Assembly (NCBI GenBank): GCA_013180625.2
Contig: SNVD02009787.1
Location: 310,001 to 374,000, forward strand
Source of the DNA: Boswellia sacra
Taxonomy: Eukaryota > Streptophyta > Magnoliopsida > Sapindales > Burseraceae
DNA: 64,000 nt
Direction of reading: 5' to 3'
Both the position numbers and the translations under genes were made by a program. A model generated the notes under the pieces. It did not search any database, was not told where the DNA came from, and saw nothing but the letters and a program-made list of their open reading frames with translations. This document shows, one piece after another, positions 1 to 13,100 of the stretch (positions are counted from its first letter, which is position 1; each line of letters opens with the position of its first letter).

Positions 1-1740
1 TATCCTTAGAAAGATGAACAGTATTTTTGGCTCCGAAATAATGAAAATGAATAGTATAGTTTACAACTTTTATATTAACTTTTACAGCTTTTATAGCATC
101 TTTTACAACTTTTATACATTTGATTACGACTTTTATATGGCTTTGAACTCTTTCTGTGATCAGTACAATATTACAACTCTCTATATTATTTTTAGGAGTT
201 TTACACCAAAATTTACAACTTTTTTACTCTTCTTTACCACTTCATGGAATATTGTTTTGAACTCTTTCTATGAACAATAGGGTATTACAATTCTTTATAT
301 TATTTTTTCAAGTTTTACACCAAAATTTACAACTTTTTCACTCTTCTTTACCACTTCATGGAATATTGTTTTGAACTTTTTTGTGAACAGTAGAATATTA
401 CAACTCTTTATATTATTTTTACAAGTTTTACACCAAAATTCACAACTTTTTCACTCTTCTTTACCCTTTCATAAAATTTGACCCCTCTCTCGTGAACAGT
501 AAAATATTTACAAGTTTTTACATTATGTTTACGGCTTTTACACAAAAATTTACAACTTTTTCACTCTTCTTTACCACTTCGTGGAATATTGTTTTGAACT
601 CTTTTGTGAACAGTAGAATATTACAGCTCTTTATATTATTTTTATCATTTTTACACCACATTTTACAACTTTTTCACTCTTCTTTACCACTTCATAAAAT
701 TTTACCCCCTCTCTGTGAACAGTAAAATATTTACGACTTTTACACTAAAATTTACAATTTTTACACTCTTCTTTACCATTTCATGAAATTCGACCCATTT
801 CTATGAATAGTAAAATTTTACAACCTTTAACGCCAAATTTACGACTTTTACACCAACATTTACCACTATTATACGTTTCTTTACGGCTCTATGAAATATT
901 ATGTTGACCCCTCTCCGTGAATAGTAAAATATCTATAAATCTTTATGTAATATTACGATTTTTATATTGAAATCTATAACTTTTACACTCTTATTTACCA
1001 CTTTACGAAATTTTATTTTCAACCCGCTTTCTATGAACAGTAGAATATTACAACTCTTTATATTATTTTTACGAGTTTTACAGCAAAATTTACAACTTTT
1101 TTACTCTTCTTTACCACTTCATGGAGTATTATTTTGAGCTCTCTCTGTGAACAGTAAAATATAACAACTCCTTATATTATTTTTATGATTTTTACACCAA
1201 ATTTACAATTTTTTCACTGTTCTTTACCATTTCATAAAATTTGACCCCTCTCCGTGAACAGTAAAATATTTACAACTTTTTACATTATGTTTACAACTTT
1301 TACACCAAAATATACAACTTTTTTACTCTTCTCTACCACTTCATGGAATATAGTTTTAAACTATCTCTGTAAACAGTAGAATATTACAACTCTTTATATT
1401 ATTTTAACGATTTTTATACCAAAATTTACAACTTTTTTACTCTTCTTTACCATTTCATAAAATTTGACCCCTCTCTGTGAACAGTAAAATATTTACAACT
1501 TTTTACATTATGTTTACGACTTTTACACCAAAATATACAACTTTTTTACTCTTCTTTACCACTTTATGGAATATTGCTTTGAACTCTCTCTGTAAACAGT
1601 AAAATATTACAATTCTTTATATTATTTTTATGATTTTTACACCAAAATTTACAACTTTTTTACTCTGCTTTACCACTTCATAAAACTTGACCCCTCTCCG
1701 TGAATAGTAAAACATCTACAACTTTTTACATTATGTTTAT
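1..1740. repeat. Tandem array, ~113-bp period
   Basis: About fifteen degenerate copies of one unit. The anchor word GAACAGTA (or GAATAGTA) recurs near 385, 494, 608, 717, 803, 917, 1034, 1147, 1255, 1370, 1478, 1594 and 1700, a spacing of roughly 110-117 bp. Each unit is built from smaller modules of the type TTTACRACTTTTACACC, ACTCTTCTTTACCACTTC and TTTGACCCCTCTC. The window starts inside the array, so its left edge is not seen. Short open frames in it are repeat by-products. I do not recognise the family. Confidence 0.85.
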
Positions 1741-2679
1741 GGCTTATAAACAGTATTTGTTGCTTAAAAATATGCTCTAAAAATGGTGCATTCACGTATA
1801 TTCTCAGCATGTTTCCAATTTTTACGCCCAACTTTACCACTGTTACATCGTAATTCATGGCGTCATCAAATTTTTATGTTGACCTCCCTCTTTGTGAACA
1901 GTGAATCTTGTACGACTATTTACTCTGCATTTACGACTTTCTAACATTGCATCACAAATTTTATTCCTTCTTTACGATTATTACACTACAGCAAGAGAGT
2001 TTAATTTTTTAAATATGAATAGTATTTTCGCTTAAAAAATGTGTTCAAAGAATAGTGCATTCACATATATTTTCGGCATGTTTCCAACTTTTACACTGAC
2101 TTTATCACTATTACACCCTTCTTCACAGCTTCATCAAATTTTGGTATAGAACCCATCTTTGTGAGTAGTAAATATTTTACGACTATTTTCTCGGGGTTTA
2201 CAAATTTTTGAACTCTCTCACAAAATTATTCCTCATTTATGATTATTACACTATAGGAATGGTGCATTTTTTTAATTATGAATACTATTTTGGCTAAAAA
2301 AATGTGTTCAAATTATAGTGCATTCACATGTATTTTCAGTCTATTTCCAACTTTTAGAACCAGATTTACTACTATTACACTCTTCTCCACTACTTCATCA
2401 AAATTTGGTTTTGAAACCCCCTTCATGAACAGTAAATCGTTTACAACTATTTACTCTACGTTTACGACTCTTTTTGGGGTCCTCACAAAATTTATTTCTC
2501 CTTTATGATTATTACACTATAGGAATGGTGCTTTTTTTCATTATTAATAGTATTTTCGCTTAAAAAATGTGTTCAAAGAATAGTGCATTCACGTATATTT
2601 TCAGTGTGTTCTCAACTTTTACACTGACTTTACCACTATTACACCATTCTGCACGGGTTCATCAAATTTTTTGTATAGA
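1741..2679. repeat. Tandem array, ~260-bp monomers (segment A)
   Basis: Here the 113-bp array gives way to longer monomers. Diagnostic words are ATTACACTATAGGAATGG, GAATAGTATTTTCGCT, AGTGCATTCACGTATATTTTC and GAACAGTAAATATTTTACGAC. The same monomers continue at 7,285 and 10,190, so this is the left part of one array later split by two insertions. The right edge is exactly the 3-bp target site (AGA, 2,677-2,679) of the CACTA element that follows. Confidence 0.85.
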
Positions 2680-3179
2680 CACTACAAGAATTTTTTAAAT
2701 ATTTGTCACTTTACAATTTTTTTATTTGACGGTTTTTTTAAAAAGTGAGAAATATAACACTAACCTGGAAGTCAAACCTATATTTTCTTCATATTTGTCA
2801 CTTTTTTTTACTTTATTATATTTTTATCACATTTTTAGATAGTGACAAGTATATGCAGAAATATAATAATATATAAAATTTTAAAATAAATAACATGTAA
2901 TTAATTTTTTTATGGAATAAGAAATAAATTTTAATTTTAATTTTAATTCATTGGTAAATATAAATTTTTAAACAAAATTTTAAAAAAATAAATAAAATAA
3001 TGTAAAAATTTGGAAGTTAAGGAAATGAATTAATTATTTATTTATTTAAAAACTTATAAATTAGGAATATATAAAAAATTATTGTTAAATAATATAATTT
3101 TATGTTTAAAAAATTACTCATTAAAACTTAAAATTAAAAAAGTAAGAAAGTGAAAATTAATGAAGAAAATGTGCATCCA

Positions 3180-6100
3180 AAACTACGTCATTTTGGTTGA
3201 AAGAAGGGCAAAATAATATGAAGATCGATGTTGTCTACCGCCACTACGACCTCCATCAATTTCTTCCATAATTCAATTCCACCAACAGTGCCATAGCCTA
3301 GGGTTCCCAGTCCTATCAGTTGGCTTTCCCTTAATTCTTCAAACCGTGGATCCATGGATTGGTTGTCCGCGGTCAAATTTATGGAGGTTTGTTGATAGAT
3401 CTGCTTCGGTACCAATCTATCGCTTCTGTTGCTTGTTTGTGCAGCTGATTTGATCGATTTTTTACCATTTAATATAATTAATTTCTGTTATATTTTCGTT
3501 TGTTCAGAGATTCGTCTGTTGTTTGAGTCGGTGTCCGGATCTGGATGAAGGATGAATGCGGCTAAGGGTTCACAGATCTTTACGTTGCAGATCAGGAGAA
3601 GATTCATGAAGAGTAAAGCGATCGGAGCATGTACTACAACGTTGAAGCTGATCCAAAAATTATAGTAAGCTAGCCATCAAAAGATTTGTTTATGCTGTAT
3701 ATGCATCGTCTTGTTCTCCATGTTGTTTCTATGTTATAAATTTGTACTAGTTGGCGTTGTGGAAGATGTGTCGAAGGAGGAAAAAATGCAACTGTGATGA
3801 GGGGGAAAAATTGTGATGGAAGAGAAAAAATTGTAATGGAAGAGAAAAAATTACGATAGCATGAGAAAAAAGATGAGCAGGTGTGGTATGATTCAGAGAG
3901 AGAATATATGTTTTTGTTGTTTGTGGTTGTTTGATCGACCTTTTCCCCGGCTCTCCCCCCCTTGGTGGTGTCTTGTGCCTTCTTTTTTGCCTCTCTATTT
4001 TTTCTCTTGTGCCGCTTGAGTGAATTGTTTAGACGGATTCCAAACATGAACGACTACAGTCAATAAGGCAAATAAGATATCCACAGTCAAACACAAGGGG
4101 GACCAAATTGTCATCTTGACGGAACACTCAAAAGGTACCATCCATTAGAGCACATCACTTTATTGTTATGTGGCACAGCTAGCACTAACTCTTAAACATC
4201 GCTTTATTACTATTTGGCACATCGAGCACTAACTCTTAAACATTATTGTCATGTTTGTTCATGTTGTGGTTTGTTCTTCCTGTGTTGGACCTTTGTTACT
4301 TCCTTTCTTTGCCTATCTTATCCAGACTTTCAATAATTATGTATGAGCTTGTCTTGCTTGATGTATATGTGCTAGGTATGTGATAAATGTAGTGTTCCTT
4401 TTGGCTTAAAGCTGAGATACTAGTGAATACGCTTGCCTTACCACCATGATGTGATTATGATTTGACAAAATCAAATTACGATGTGTATTATCCGCTTTGG
4501 AGCATAGTTGAGACATTTTATTCAAGTCCCATGAATAAAAGGTGAGGCTTCTCCTTATAAGTCTTAGGCTTGTGTCCCAATGAAGTATTGTTAGCTTCGG
4601 ACCATAGATTATTCTAATAAGAGTCCTCATGAGTGAGACTCCTCCTTTATAAGGTACAAACCACTACACCAACCGATATAGAATAAATTGCATCAAAAAA
4701 ATAGGATCTATTGAGCATTTATTTGCTAGTTCATGCGTGCTCAGCTATTCTGGAGTGGACAAGCATTAATAAAGTTGGTAGCAAACTTAGATACAGAAGA
4801 TAGATAGATGGATACCCCATTATGCCATAGTAAATGCCTGCTACTTTCAAGGCTTTTTATAAATTTAGGTGGTGAACTGAAGTAAAATGCTACAGGTAGA
4901 AGCAGTGATTATATACATGCAGTAGGCGAAGTAGAAAGGTAGAAGCCTGGCGGCAAAATGAATTGATGTTTAAGAATATTACAAATGGACATTGAGGGAG
5001 TCGATACTTCCCAAAAAGATCCAGCCTCATTGAAGTTGAGACATGTTTAAAGGATTAGAATCCAAAAATGAGCAGACCCAATAATTAGAGCTTTTATGTT
5101 TCGGAATTGGGCTCCCATGTTCCGCTAATCTATATTATAGGTCTACACATGCACACTTGAGACTAGAGAGCTGTCAAGCAAGGGGGGCAAAAGTCTGAAC
5201 CCACCCTGATTTTTATTTGTGCAAGCACATGCTCTCTGAGGAGTGAATGCCCACAAGTGTTGGTGGTCATGACATAAATTGATTAGGACATGCTCAAGTT
5301 TAGAGTCAAAAGCGATAAATTCTGCAAGGCTTTGTTTTTAACAAAATAACATTATGATATTTATCATTATTTGTCTCTTCAATTAATTAATTAGTATCTT
5401 CAATTAATTAATTACTTGTCTCTTGAGAAAATCATTTTAATAACGTTATTGTGTTGTTTACCTTATAGATAACATTACAATAAACTATATTACATAAAAA
5501 ACTGGTATGTTTATTGTTTTTTTAATCATTATCTCATGTTATAATATATTATTGGTGGTGGAGATAATCAAAAGCATGTCACATGCTACCACAATGTAAT
5601 ATCTGGACATAGAATCTTTAATTGATTAATTACTAGTTTTTTAATTGAACCATCATGCAATTTCGTTGGGCGGCTAATGAAAGCATTAAATATATATTAG
5701 TAACAAAAATCTACTCTAATGAAAGAATTAAATATATGTTCCGCTAATCTATATTAAAGAGCTCTAGTCACTGCTTCCACCATTTAATCTTATAATTTTT
5801 AAAGTTTTCATTGCTTTATCCCATAATTGCTTTATGACAGTATTTTTATATTTTAGAGTCGTTTGATTTTGATTTTGGTTGGAAGACGAGAAAATTGTAC
5901 ATGCAATGCAATAATATGAAATTAACTAAGGTTTTTTTTTTGTTTGTCAAATTCACATATCAAACGATACTGTTAGTATGGAACTTCGTTTATTTATATG
6001 GTTAAAATTATTAATAATAGATTTATAGATGTTTTGTAACTTATACGATTTGATTAATTAGCAGACCACTAAAATATTATCCAAGTATTATAACATATAT

Positions 6101-6960
6101 TTTTTAACATTAGTTTACGAATCTCTGTTTACTTTAATCTAATAATTATTAAAAAAGAAGTTAAAAAAATAAATACTTTTGAGATCAATACATTAAACTT
6201 TATATCAATTAAATTGTAATGAATGGATAGAAATAGTTGAATTGACATACTTTTAGAATTTCTGGGAATACTTTTAGAAAATATCAGGTTTGACTTGAAT
6301 AAGTCATTGATTTTGTGTTTCTTTTTGTATTTTTTTAATGCTTCTATTTTTTTTTTTTTTTGCCAACTTTGTTGACATTCTTCTAATTGATTATGATCTG
6401 TTATAACTTCTTAAAATACATTTTTTCTACACGGTTTTATTGTCTACTTTTAATATTTTAGAATCCATAACTAAATTTGCTTGTGATTTATTGTTTTAAC
6501 AGAGGGAAGCTATGAACCAAAGGAAACACAACATGAAGTAATATCCACAGTAAGTTTGAGTGCTTCCTCCGTGCATTATTCTGGTTATGTTCTTCCTCCT
6601 CTTCTTGTTGAAAAGTTCTTATTTGGGAAAGGAATTTAATCTAATTGAAGATTTGAGTTTTCAGCTTCAACTTGCACCAAGCTCATGTTAGTATTACTGA
6701 TTGTTTTAAAGATTTTGTGTTGGAAATAGTGTTAGCAAACTTCGTTATAGACAGACTCAAAGTCCCGAATATGCTTTTGTAGGGTAGTGTTATGAGAGTA
6801 GGTTGCCTAGGTGTTCTTATTGCAAGTACTGAGTAGTTATCACTTATCGTGTTCATTTATTTATGCTTTGTGGAAATTTGCTGTTTTTCTTTTGATTTGG
6901 AATGTGTCTCATGATGTAGTATTCATCCTATAAATTTTGGTTGATTTTTTTGTCTTCTCT
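3180..6960. other. CACTA interior, no recognised gene
   Basis: This stretch has higher GC near 3,200-4,100 and AT-rich sequence afterwards. Open frames of 74-125 codons exist on the minus strand (3,188-3,415, 3,670-4,047 and 4,406-4,630), but none shows a domain I recognise. The 3,670-4,047 frame is low-complexity Lys/Ser/Phe-rich. Captured non-coding or 5' gene sequence is possible but not shown. Confidence 0.4.
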
Positions 6961-7019
6961 GTTGTATGCCGATATTATATATATTATGAATTTATTAAAT
7001 TTTTAAAATATTTATTATA

Positions 7020-7270
7020 TATATTAATTTTTTTAAATATTTGGCGGTTAAAAACTGCCAAGTATTTTTTTTAATTTCTAAAACTATTATACTTGGCGGT
7101 CTTTTGACCGCCAAGTATATTTTTTTTAATTTTTTAACCTATCATACTTGGCGGTCTTCCAAGTATGGTTAGATGCATATTTGTCACTTTGACCGACCGC
7201 CAAATATTGTCAAATTGATTATATTTGGCGGTGCCATTGGTGGCGTTTTTAAGACCGCCAAATATGGTCA
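7020..7270. repeat. CACTA subterminal repeats (GGCGGT/ACCGCC)
   Basis: At least eight short motifs of the form TTGGCGGT or ACCGCCAA occur in both orientations within 250 bp of the right end, including a small hairpin CTTGGCGGTC..GACCGCCAAG near 7,092-7,117. Clusters of short motifs in both orientations next to the terminus are typical of CACTA elements, where the TNPA/TNP1-type protein binds. The left end has only a weak match (ATTTGACGG near 2,724). Confidence 0.7.
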
Positions 7271-7284
7271 TTTTTCTTGTAGTG

Positions 7285-8389
7285 AGAACCCATCTTTGTG
7301 AACAGTAAAGATTTAACGACTATTTTCTCCAGGTTTACGGCTTTTTCACATTCTCTCACAAAATTTCTTCCTTCTTTACGATTATTACACTATAGGAATG
7401 GTGCAATTTTTTCATTATGAATAGTATTTTTGCTTAGAAAATTTGTTCAAATTATAGTGCATTCACATGTATTTTCAGACCGTTTCCAACTTTTAAACCC
7501 AAGTTTACTGCTATTACACTCTAATTCACTGCTTCGTCAAAATGTGGTTTTGACCCCCCCCCCCCTGTGAACAGTAAATCGTTTCCGAATATTTACTCTG
7601 CGTTTACGACTCTTGTTCAGGTCCTCGCAAAATTTATTCCTCCTTTACGATTATTATACTATAGGAATGTGCATTTTTTTCATTACGAATAGTATTTTCG
7701 CTAAAAAAATGTGTTCAAAGAGTAGTGCATTCACGTATATTTTCAGCATGTTCCCAACTTCGTGTTCCCAACTTTTACACTGACTTTACCATTATTACAC
7801 CATTCTACATGGGTTCACCAAATTTTTGGTATAAAACCCATCTTCATGAACAGTGAATATTTAATGACTATTTTCTTCGGGTTTACGACTTTTTGACATT
7901 CTGTCACAAAATTTCTTCCTTCTTTATGAACACTAGAGGAATGGCACAATTTTTTCATTATGAATAGTATTTTCGCTTAGAAAATTTGTTCAAATTATAG
8001 TGCATTCACATGTATTTTCAGACCGTTTCCAACTTTTGGACCCTTATTTACTGCTATTATACTCTTCTTCACTGCTTCATCAAAATGTGGTTTTGACCCC
8101 TCCGTCGTGAACAATAAATCATTTACGACTCTTTTTTAGGTCCTCGCAAAATTTATTCCTCCTTTACGATTAGTACACTATAGGAATGGTGCATTTTTTT
8201 CATTACGAATAGTATTTTCCCTAAAAAAATGTGTTCAAAGAGTAGTGCATTCACGTATATTTTCAGCGTGTTCCCAACTTTTACACTGACTTTACCACTA
8301 TTACACCATTCTGCACGGGTTCATCAAATTTTTGGTATAAAACCCATCTTTGTGAACAGTAAATATTTTACGACTATTTTCCTTGGGTT
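7285..8389. repeat. Tandem array, ~260-bp monomers (segment B)
   Basis: Continuation of the array after the CACTA insertion. Two monomer types alternate. Type A has TTGTTCAAATTATAGTGCA and a TTTTGACCCCCC tract. Type B has GTTCAAAGAGTAGTGCA and TTTTTGGTATAAAACCCATC. The segment ends at GGGTT (8,385-8,389), the target site of the solo LTR. Confidence 0.85.
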
Positions 8390-8699
8390 TGTTGACCCAG
8401 GTATGGCAACCCAAGAGGGGGGGTGAATTGGGTTTTTATTTATCAATACGGAATTAGAAAACTTTTCTTGAAAGATCAAAATTATTTAACCCTTTCTTTG
8501 AGAATAAAGGTGAAGAAGATGAAAATAGAATGCAATCAAGAGAATAGCAATAAAGAACAATCACAAGTGCAAGTAAATGTAAAGAGCATAGGGATAGAGA
8601 GAGTGCAAACTCAATTTACGTGGTTCGGCAAACCTTGCCTACGTCCACGGGCTCCTAGCTCCACGAGCTAAGCTTTCAACTAAGTTGTAGAAATCTTTA

Positions 8700-8965
8700 C
8701 AACTTGCTTGATGAACAACCTCACCAAGACTTTTTCTTCCAACTCTTGATAACACCACACCAAGAGTTCTTCTTGATGAACAACCTCACCAAGGCAACTT
8801 CCTTCAACTCTTGATAACACCACACCAAGAGTTCTTCTTGATGAACAACCTCACCAAGGCAACTTCCTTCAACCCTTGATAACACCACACCAAGAGTTCT
8901 TCTTGATGAACAACCTCACCAAGGCAACTTCCTTCAACTCTTGCTAACACACAACAAGAGTTCTC
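8700..8965. repeat. ~63-bp tandem repeats inside the solo LTR
   Basis: About four copies of a unit containing GATGAACAACCTCACCAAG, CTTCCTTCAACTCTTGATAA and ACACCACACCAAGAGTTC, spaced 62-63 bp. The first copy is the most diverged. Confidence 0.85.
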
Positions 8966-9269
8966 TCAAGGATAACTATTATCCTTTACAATAATATCTC
9001 ACTCTCACCACAATACAAGAACAAAGATAATTTTTACAACAAAAGTATAACTCTCTTCAAAGAGTAGATAAATAATATAAAAGCTCTCTAAACTTGATAT
9101 TTCTCTTGCTTTTTGCTTGATAAAATACTTCTCTTGCTCTTGTTTTTCTGAATGCATGCATGGGAGAAGGGCTCCTTTTATAGGCAAATAGGATGAACTT
9201 AATCAAGTGAAGACACCATCTCCAAATTTTCTGCCCACCATAAAAATCGTAATCTTGTCTGCCATTTTT

Positions 9270-9965
9270 GTCAATGTTCCGTTTGAAATTTGAAAATCTG
9301 TCAAAACATAAAAGATCTGTACATTTGAATAAGCTTTCCAATGCATCAAGAATCAAGTCATTTGGATATCTGTAGCTCAAGATATGGCCAAAACACCATT
9401 CGGTGCTCATGTGACTTGATTTTTCCTCCATGTGTCAGTCAAATTGAATGATAATTCTGTCAGCCTTCTGTTTGAAATTTGAATTTCTTCAAAACATAAA
9501 AGATCTTCATATTTGAATAAGCTTTCCAAAACATTAAGATTCAAAGAATTTGGATATCTCTATCTTAAGATATGGCCAAAACACTATTTGGTGCTCATGT
9601 GAGTTGATTTTTCTTCTCTGTGTCAGTCCACCGAATTGCATTTCAATTATGTCGGCCTTCTGTTTGAAATTTGAATTTTTTCAAAACATATGAAATGTTC
9701 TCATTAAGTCATCTTTCCAATGCCGCAAGAATCAAGTCATTTTGATTTTTCTAGCTCAAGATATGTCCAAAGGAGTATTCGGTGCTCATGTCAGCTGCTT
9801 CCATTTGTCTTTCAACTTGCATGATGATTTGGACAACCTTGCACTTGAAATTTGAATTTCATTAAAACATATGAAATGTTATAAATTGAGTAAGCTTTCC
9901 AAAGGCTCAAGAATCATGTCATTTGGATATTTGTAGAGATATATATGACCAATTGATTGAACATT
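9270..9965. repeat. ~190-bp diverged tandem repeats inside the solo LTR
   Basis: Four diverged copies, each with TTTGAAATTTGAATTT, AAAACATA, AAGCTTTCCAA, GATATGGCCAAAACA and GGTGCTCATGTGA, begin near 9,280, 9,470, 9,660 and 9,845. They are much more diverged than the 63-bp array, so they are the older duplication. Confidence 0.7.
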
Positions 9966-10189
9966 GCTCATGTGTCACATTCCTTGAGTCAATCCTTGTT
10001 CTTAAACTTTGGTGCCTTTAACATGTAGTCTTCTCCTTAGCTTCAACACTTCATTTTAATAAGCCTCTTCTTGATTTTAAAATTATTTCAATGATCTTAC
10101 TCTTGCACATAAATAAACATGTTAGTAAATCTCAATTAATCAATGTGTATTGTTATCATCAAAATTATCATGTAGCCTTAGGGCTAACA

Positions 10190-13100
10190 GGGTTTACGAC
10201 ATTTTGACATTCTCTCACAAAATTTCTTCCTTCTTTACGATTATTACACTATAGGAATGGTGCAATTTTTTCATTATGAATAGTATTGTCGCTTAGAAAA
10301 TTTGTTCAAATTATAGTGCATTCACATGTATTTTCAGACCATTTCCAACTTTTAGACCCACATTTACTGCTATTACACTCTTCCTCACTGCTTTGTCAAA
10401 ATGTAGTTTTGACCCCCCTTGTGAACAGTAAATCAATAATGAATATTTACTCTGCATTTACGACTCTTTTTCAGGTCCTCGCAAAATTTAGTCCTTCTTT
10501 ACAGTTATTACACTAACAACTCTTTTTCAGGTCCTCGCAAAATTTATTCCTCCTTTACGATTATTACACTATAGGAATGGTGCATTTTTTTCATTATGAA
10601 TAGTATTTTCGCTAAAAAACTGTGTTCAAATTATAGTGCATTCACATGTATTTTCATACTGTTTTTGACCTTTAGACCAAATTTTCTACTATTACACTAT
10701 TATTAACTACTGCATTGAAATTTGTTTTGACCCCCCTTCATGAACAGTAAAGCGTTTATGACTATTTATCCTACGTTTACGACTCTTTTTGGGATCCTAA
10801 CAAAATTGATTTCTCCTTTATGATAATTACACTATAGGAATGGGGCATTTTTTAATTATTAGTAGTATTTTCACTAAAAAATTGTGCTGAAAGAATAGTG
10901 GATTCACGTATATTTTCAATGTGTTTCCAACTTTTACACTAACTGTATCACTGTTACAACCTTCTTCACGGCTTCATCAAATTTTGGTATAGAACCCATC
11001 TTTGTGAACAGTAAATATTTTACGACTATTTTCTCTCGGTTTACGACTTTTTGACATTCTCTCACAAAATTTATTCCTTCTTTACGATTATTACACTATA
11101 AAAAAGGTCTTCAAATTATAGTGCATTCACATGTATTTTTTAAGTTTGTTTCCCACTTTTACACCCAGATTTACTACTAGTACACTGTTCTTTACTGCTT
11201 CATCAAAATTTAGTTTTGACCCCCCCTTCATAAACAGTAAATTGTTTACGACTATTTACTCTACATTTACGACTCTTTTTAGGGTCCTCACAAAATTTAT
11301 TTCTCCTTTATGATTATTACACTATAGAAATGGTGCATTTTTCTCATTATTAAAAGTATTTTCGCTAAAAAAATGCTTTCAAAGAATAGTGCATTCACAT
11401 ATATTTTCAGCGTGTTCTCCACTTTTACACTTACTTTACCACTATTACACCATTCTACACGGGTTCATCAAATTTTTGGTACAGAACCCATCTCTGTGAA
11501 TAGTGGAGATGTAACGACTATTTTCTCTGGGTTTACGACTTTTTGACATTCTCTCACAAAATGTCTTCCTTCTTTATGATTATTACACTATAGGAATGGT
11601 GCAATTTTTTCATTATGAATAGTATTTTCACTTAGAAAATTTGTTCAAATTATAGTGCATTCACATGTATTTTCACCGTTTCCAACTTTTAGACCCAAGT
11701 TTACTGCTATTATACTCTTATTCACTGCTTCGTCAAAATGTGGTTTTGACCCCCCCTTTGTGAACAGTAAATCGTTTACAAATATTTACTCTGCGTTTAC
11801 GACTCTTTTTCAGGTCCTCGCAAAATTTATTCCTCCTTTACGATTATTGCAGTATAGGAATGGTGCATTTTTTTCATTATGAATAGTATTTTTGCAAAAA
11901 AAATGTGTTCAAAGAGTAGTGCATTCACGTATATTTTCAGCGTGTTCCCAACTTATACACTGACTTTACCACTATTACACCATTCTGCAAGTGTTCATCA
12001 AATTTTTGGTATAAAACCCATCTTCGTGAATAGTAGATATTTTACGACTATTTTCTCCAAGTTTACGACTTTTTGACATTCTCTCACAAAATTTCTTCGT
12101 TCTTTACGATTATTACACTATAGGAATGGTGCAATTTTTTCATTATGAATAGTATTTTCGCTTAGAAAATTTGTTCAAATTATAGTGCATTCACATGTAT
12201 TTTCAGACCGTTTCCAACTTTTAGACCCAAATTTACTGCTATTACACTCTTCTTCACTGCTTCATCAAAATGTGGTTTTGACCCCCCCTTTGTGAACAGT
12301 AAATCATTTACGACTCTTTTTTAGGTCCTCACAAAATTTATTCCTCCTTTACGATTAGTACACTATAGGAATGGTGCACTTTTTTCATTTTGAATAGTAT
12401 TTTCACTAAAAAAATGTGTTTAAAGAGTAGTGCCTTCACGTATATTTTTAGTGTGTTCCCAACTTTTACACTGACTTTACCAGTATTACACCATTTTGAA
12501 TGGGTTCATCAAATTTTTGGTATAAAACCCATCTTTGTGAACAGTAAATATTTTACGACTATTTTCTCCGGGTTTACGACTTTTTGACATTCTCTCACAA
12601 AATTTCTTGTTTCTTTGCGATTATTACACTATAGGAATGGTGCAATTCTTTCATTATGAATAGTATTTTCACTTAGAAAATTTGTTCAAATTATAATGCA
12701 GTCACATATATTTGCTGACCGTTTCCAACTTTTAAACCCAAATTTACTGCTATTACACTCTTCTTCACTGCTTCGTCAAAATGTGGTTTTGACCCCCCCT
12801 TCATGAACAGTAAATCGATGACGAATATTTACTCTGCGTTTACGACTCTTTTTTAGGTTCTCGCAAAATTTATTCCTCCTTTACGATTATTACACTATAG
12901 GAACGGTGCATTTTTTTAATTATGAATAGTATTTTCCCTAAAAAAATGTGTTCAAATTATAGTGCATTCACATGTATTTTCAGACTGTTTCTAACCTTTA
13001 GACCCAAATTTTCTGCTATTACACTCTTCTTAACTACTGCATCAAAATTTTGTTTTGACCCCCCCTTCATGAACAGTAAAGCGTTTATGACTATTTATCC

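Larger units (their letters stand above)
2680..7284. mobile_element. Non-autonomous CACTA (En/Spm-type) element, 4.6 kb
   Basis: The left end begins CACTACAAGAA (2,680-2,690) and the right end finishes TTCTTGTAGTG (7,274-7,284), a perfect 11-bp terminal inverted repeat of CACTA type. Both sides are flanked by AGA (2,677-2,679 and 7,285-7,287), the expected 3-bp target duplication. Removing the element and one AGA rebuilds the array word GTATAGAACCCATC found intact elsewhere in the array, so the borders are secure. No transposase is recognisable inside, so the element depends on a partner. The right subterminal zone has GGCGGT/ACCGCC repeats. Most of the interior (about 3,180-6,960) is unrecognised single-copy-looking DNA that could include captured host sequence. 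Confidence 0.9.
8390..10189. mobile_element. Probable solo LTR, 1.8 kb
   Basis: The unit starts TGTTGACCC and ends GGGCTAACA, so it has the TG..CA ends with short inverted TGTT/AACA typical of retrotransposon LTRs. The 5-bp sequence GGGTT flanks both sides (8,385-8,389 and 10,190-10,194), a normal integrase target duplication, and the empty site matches GGGTTTACGAC elsewhere in the array. There is no internal coding region, primer-binding site or second LTR, so a solo LTR left by LTR-LTR recombination fits best; a small non-coding element is the alternative. It contains two internal tandem repeats. Confidence 0.75.

Noticed and set aside
8700..8965. CRISPR-like spaced repeats
   Set aside because: The copies are head-to-tail with no unique spacers, in a plant LTR context.
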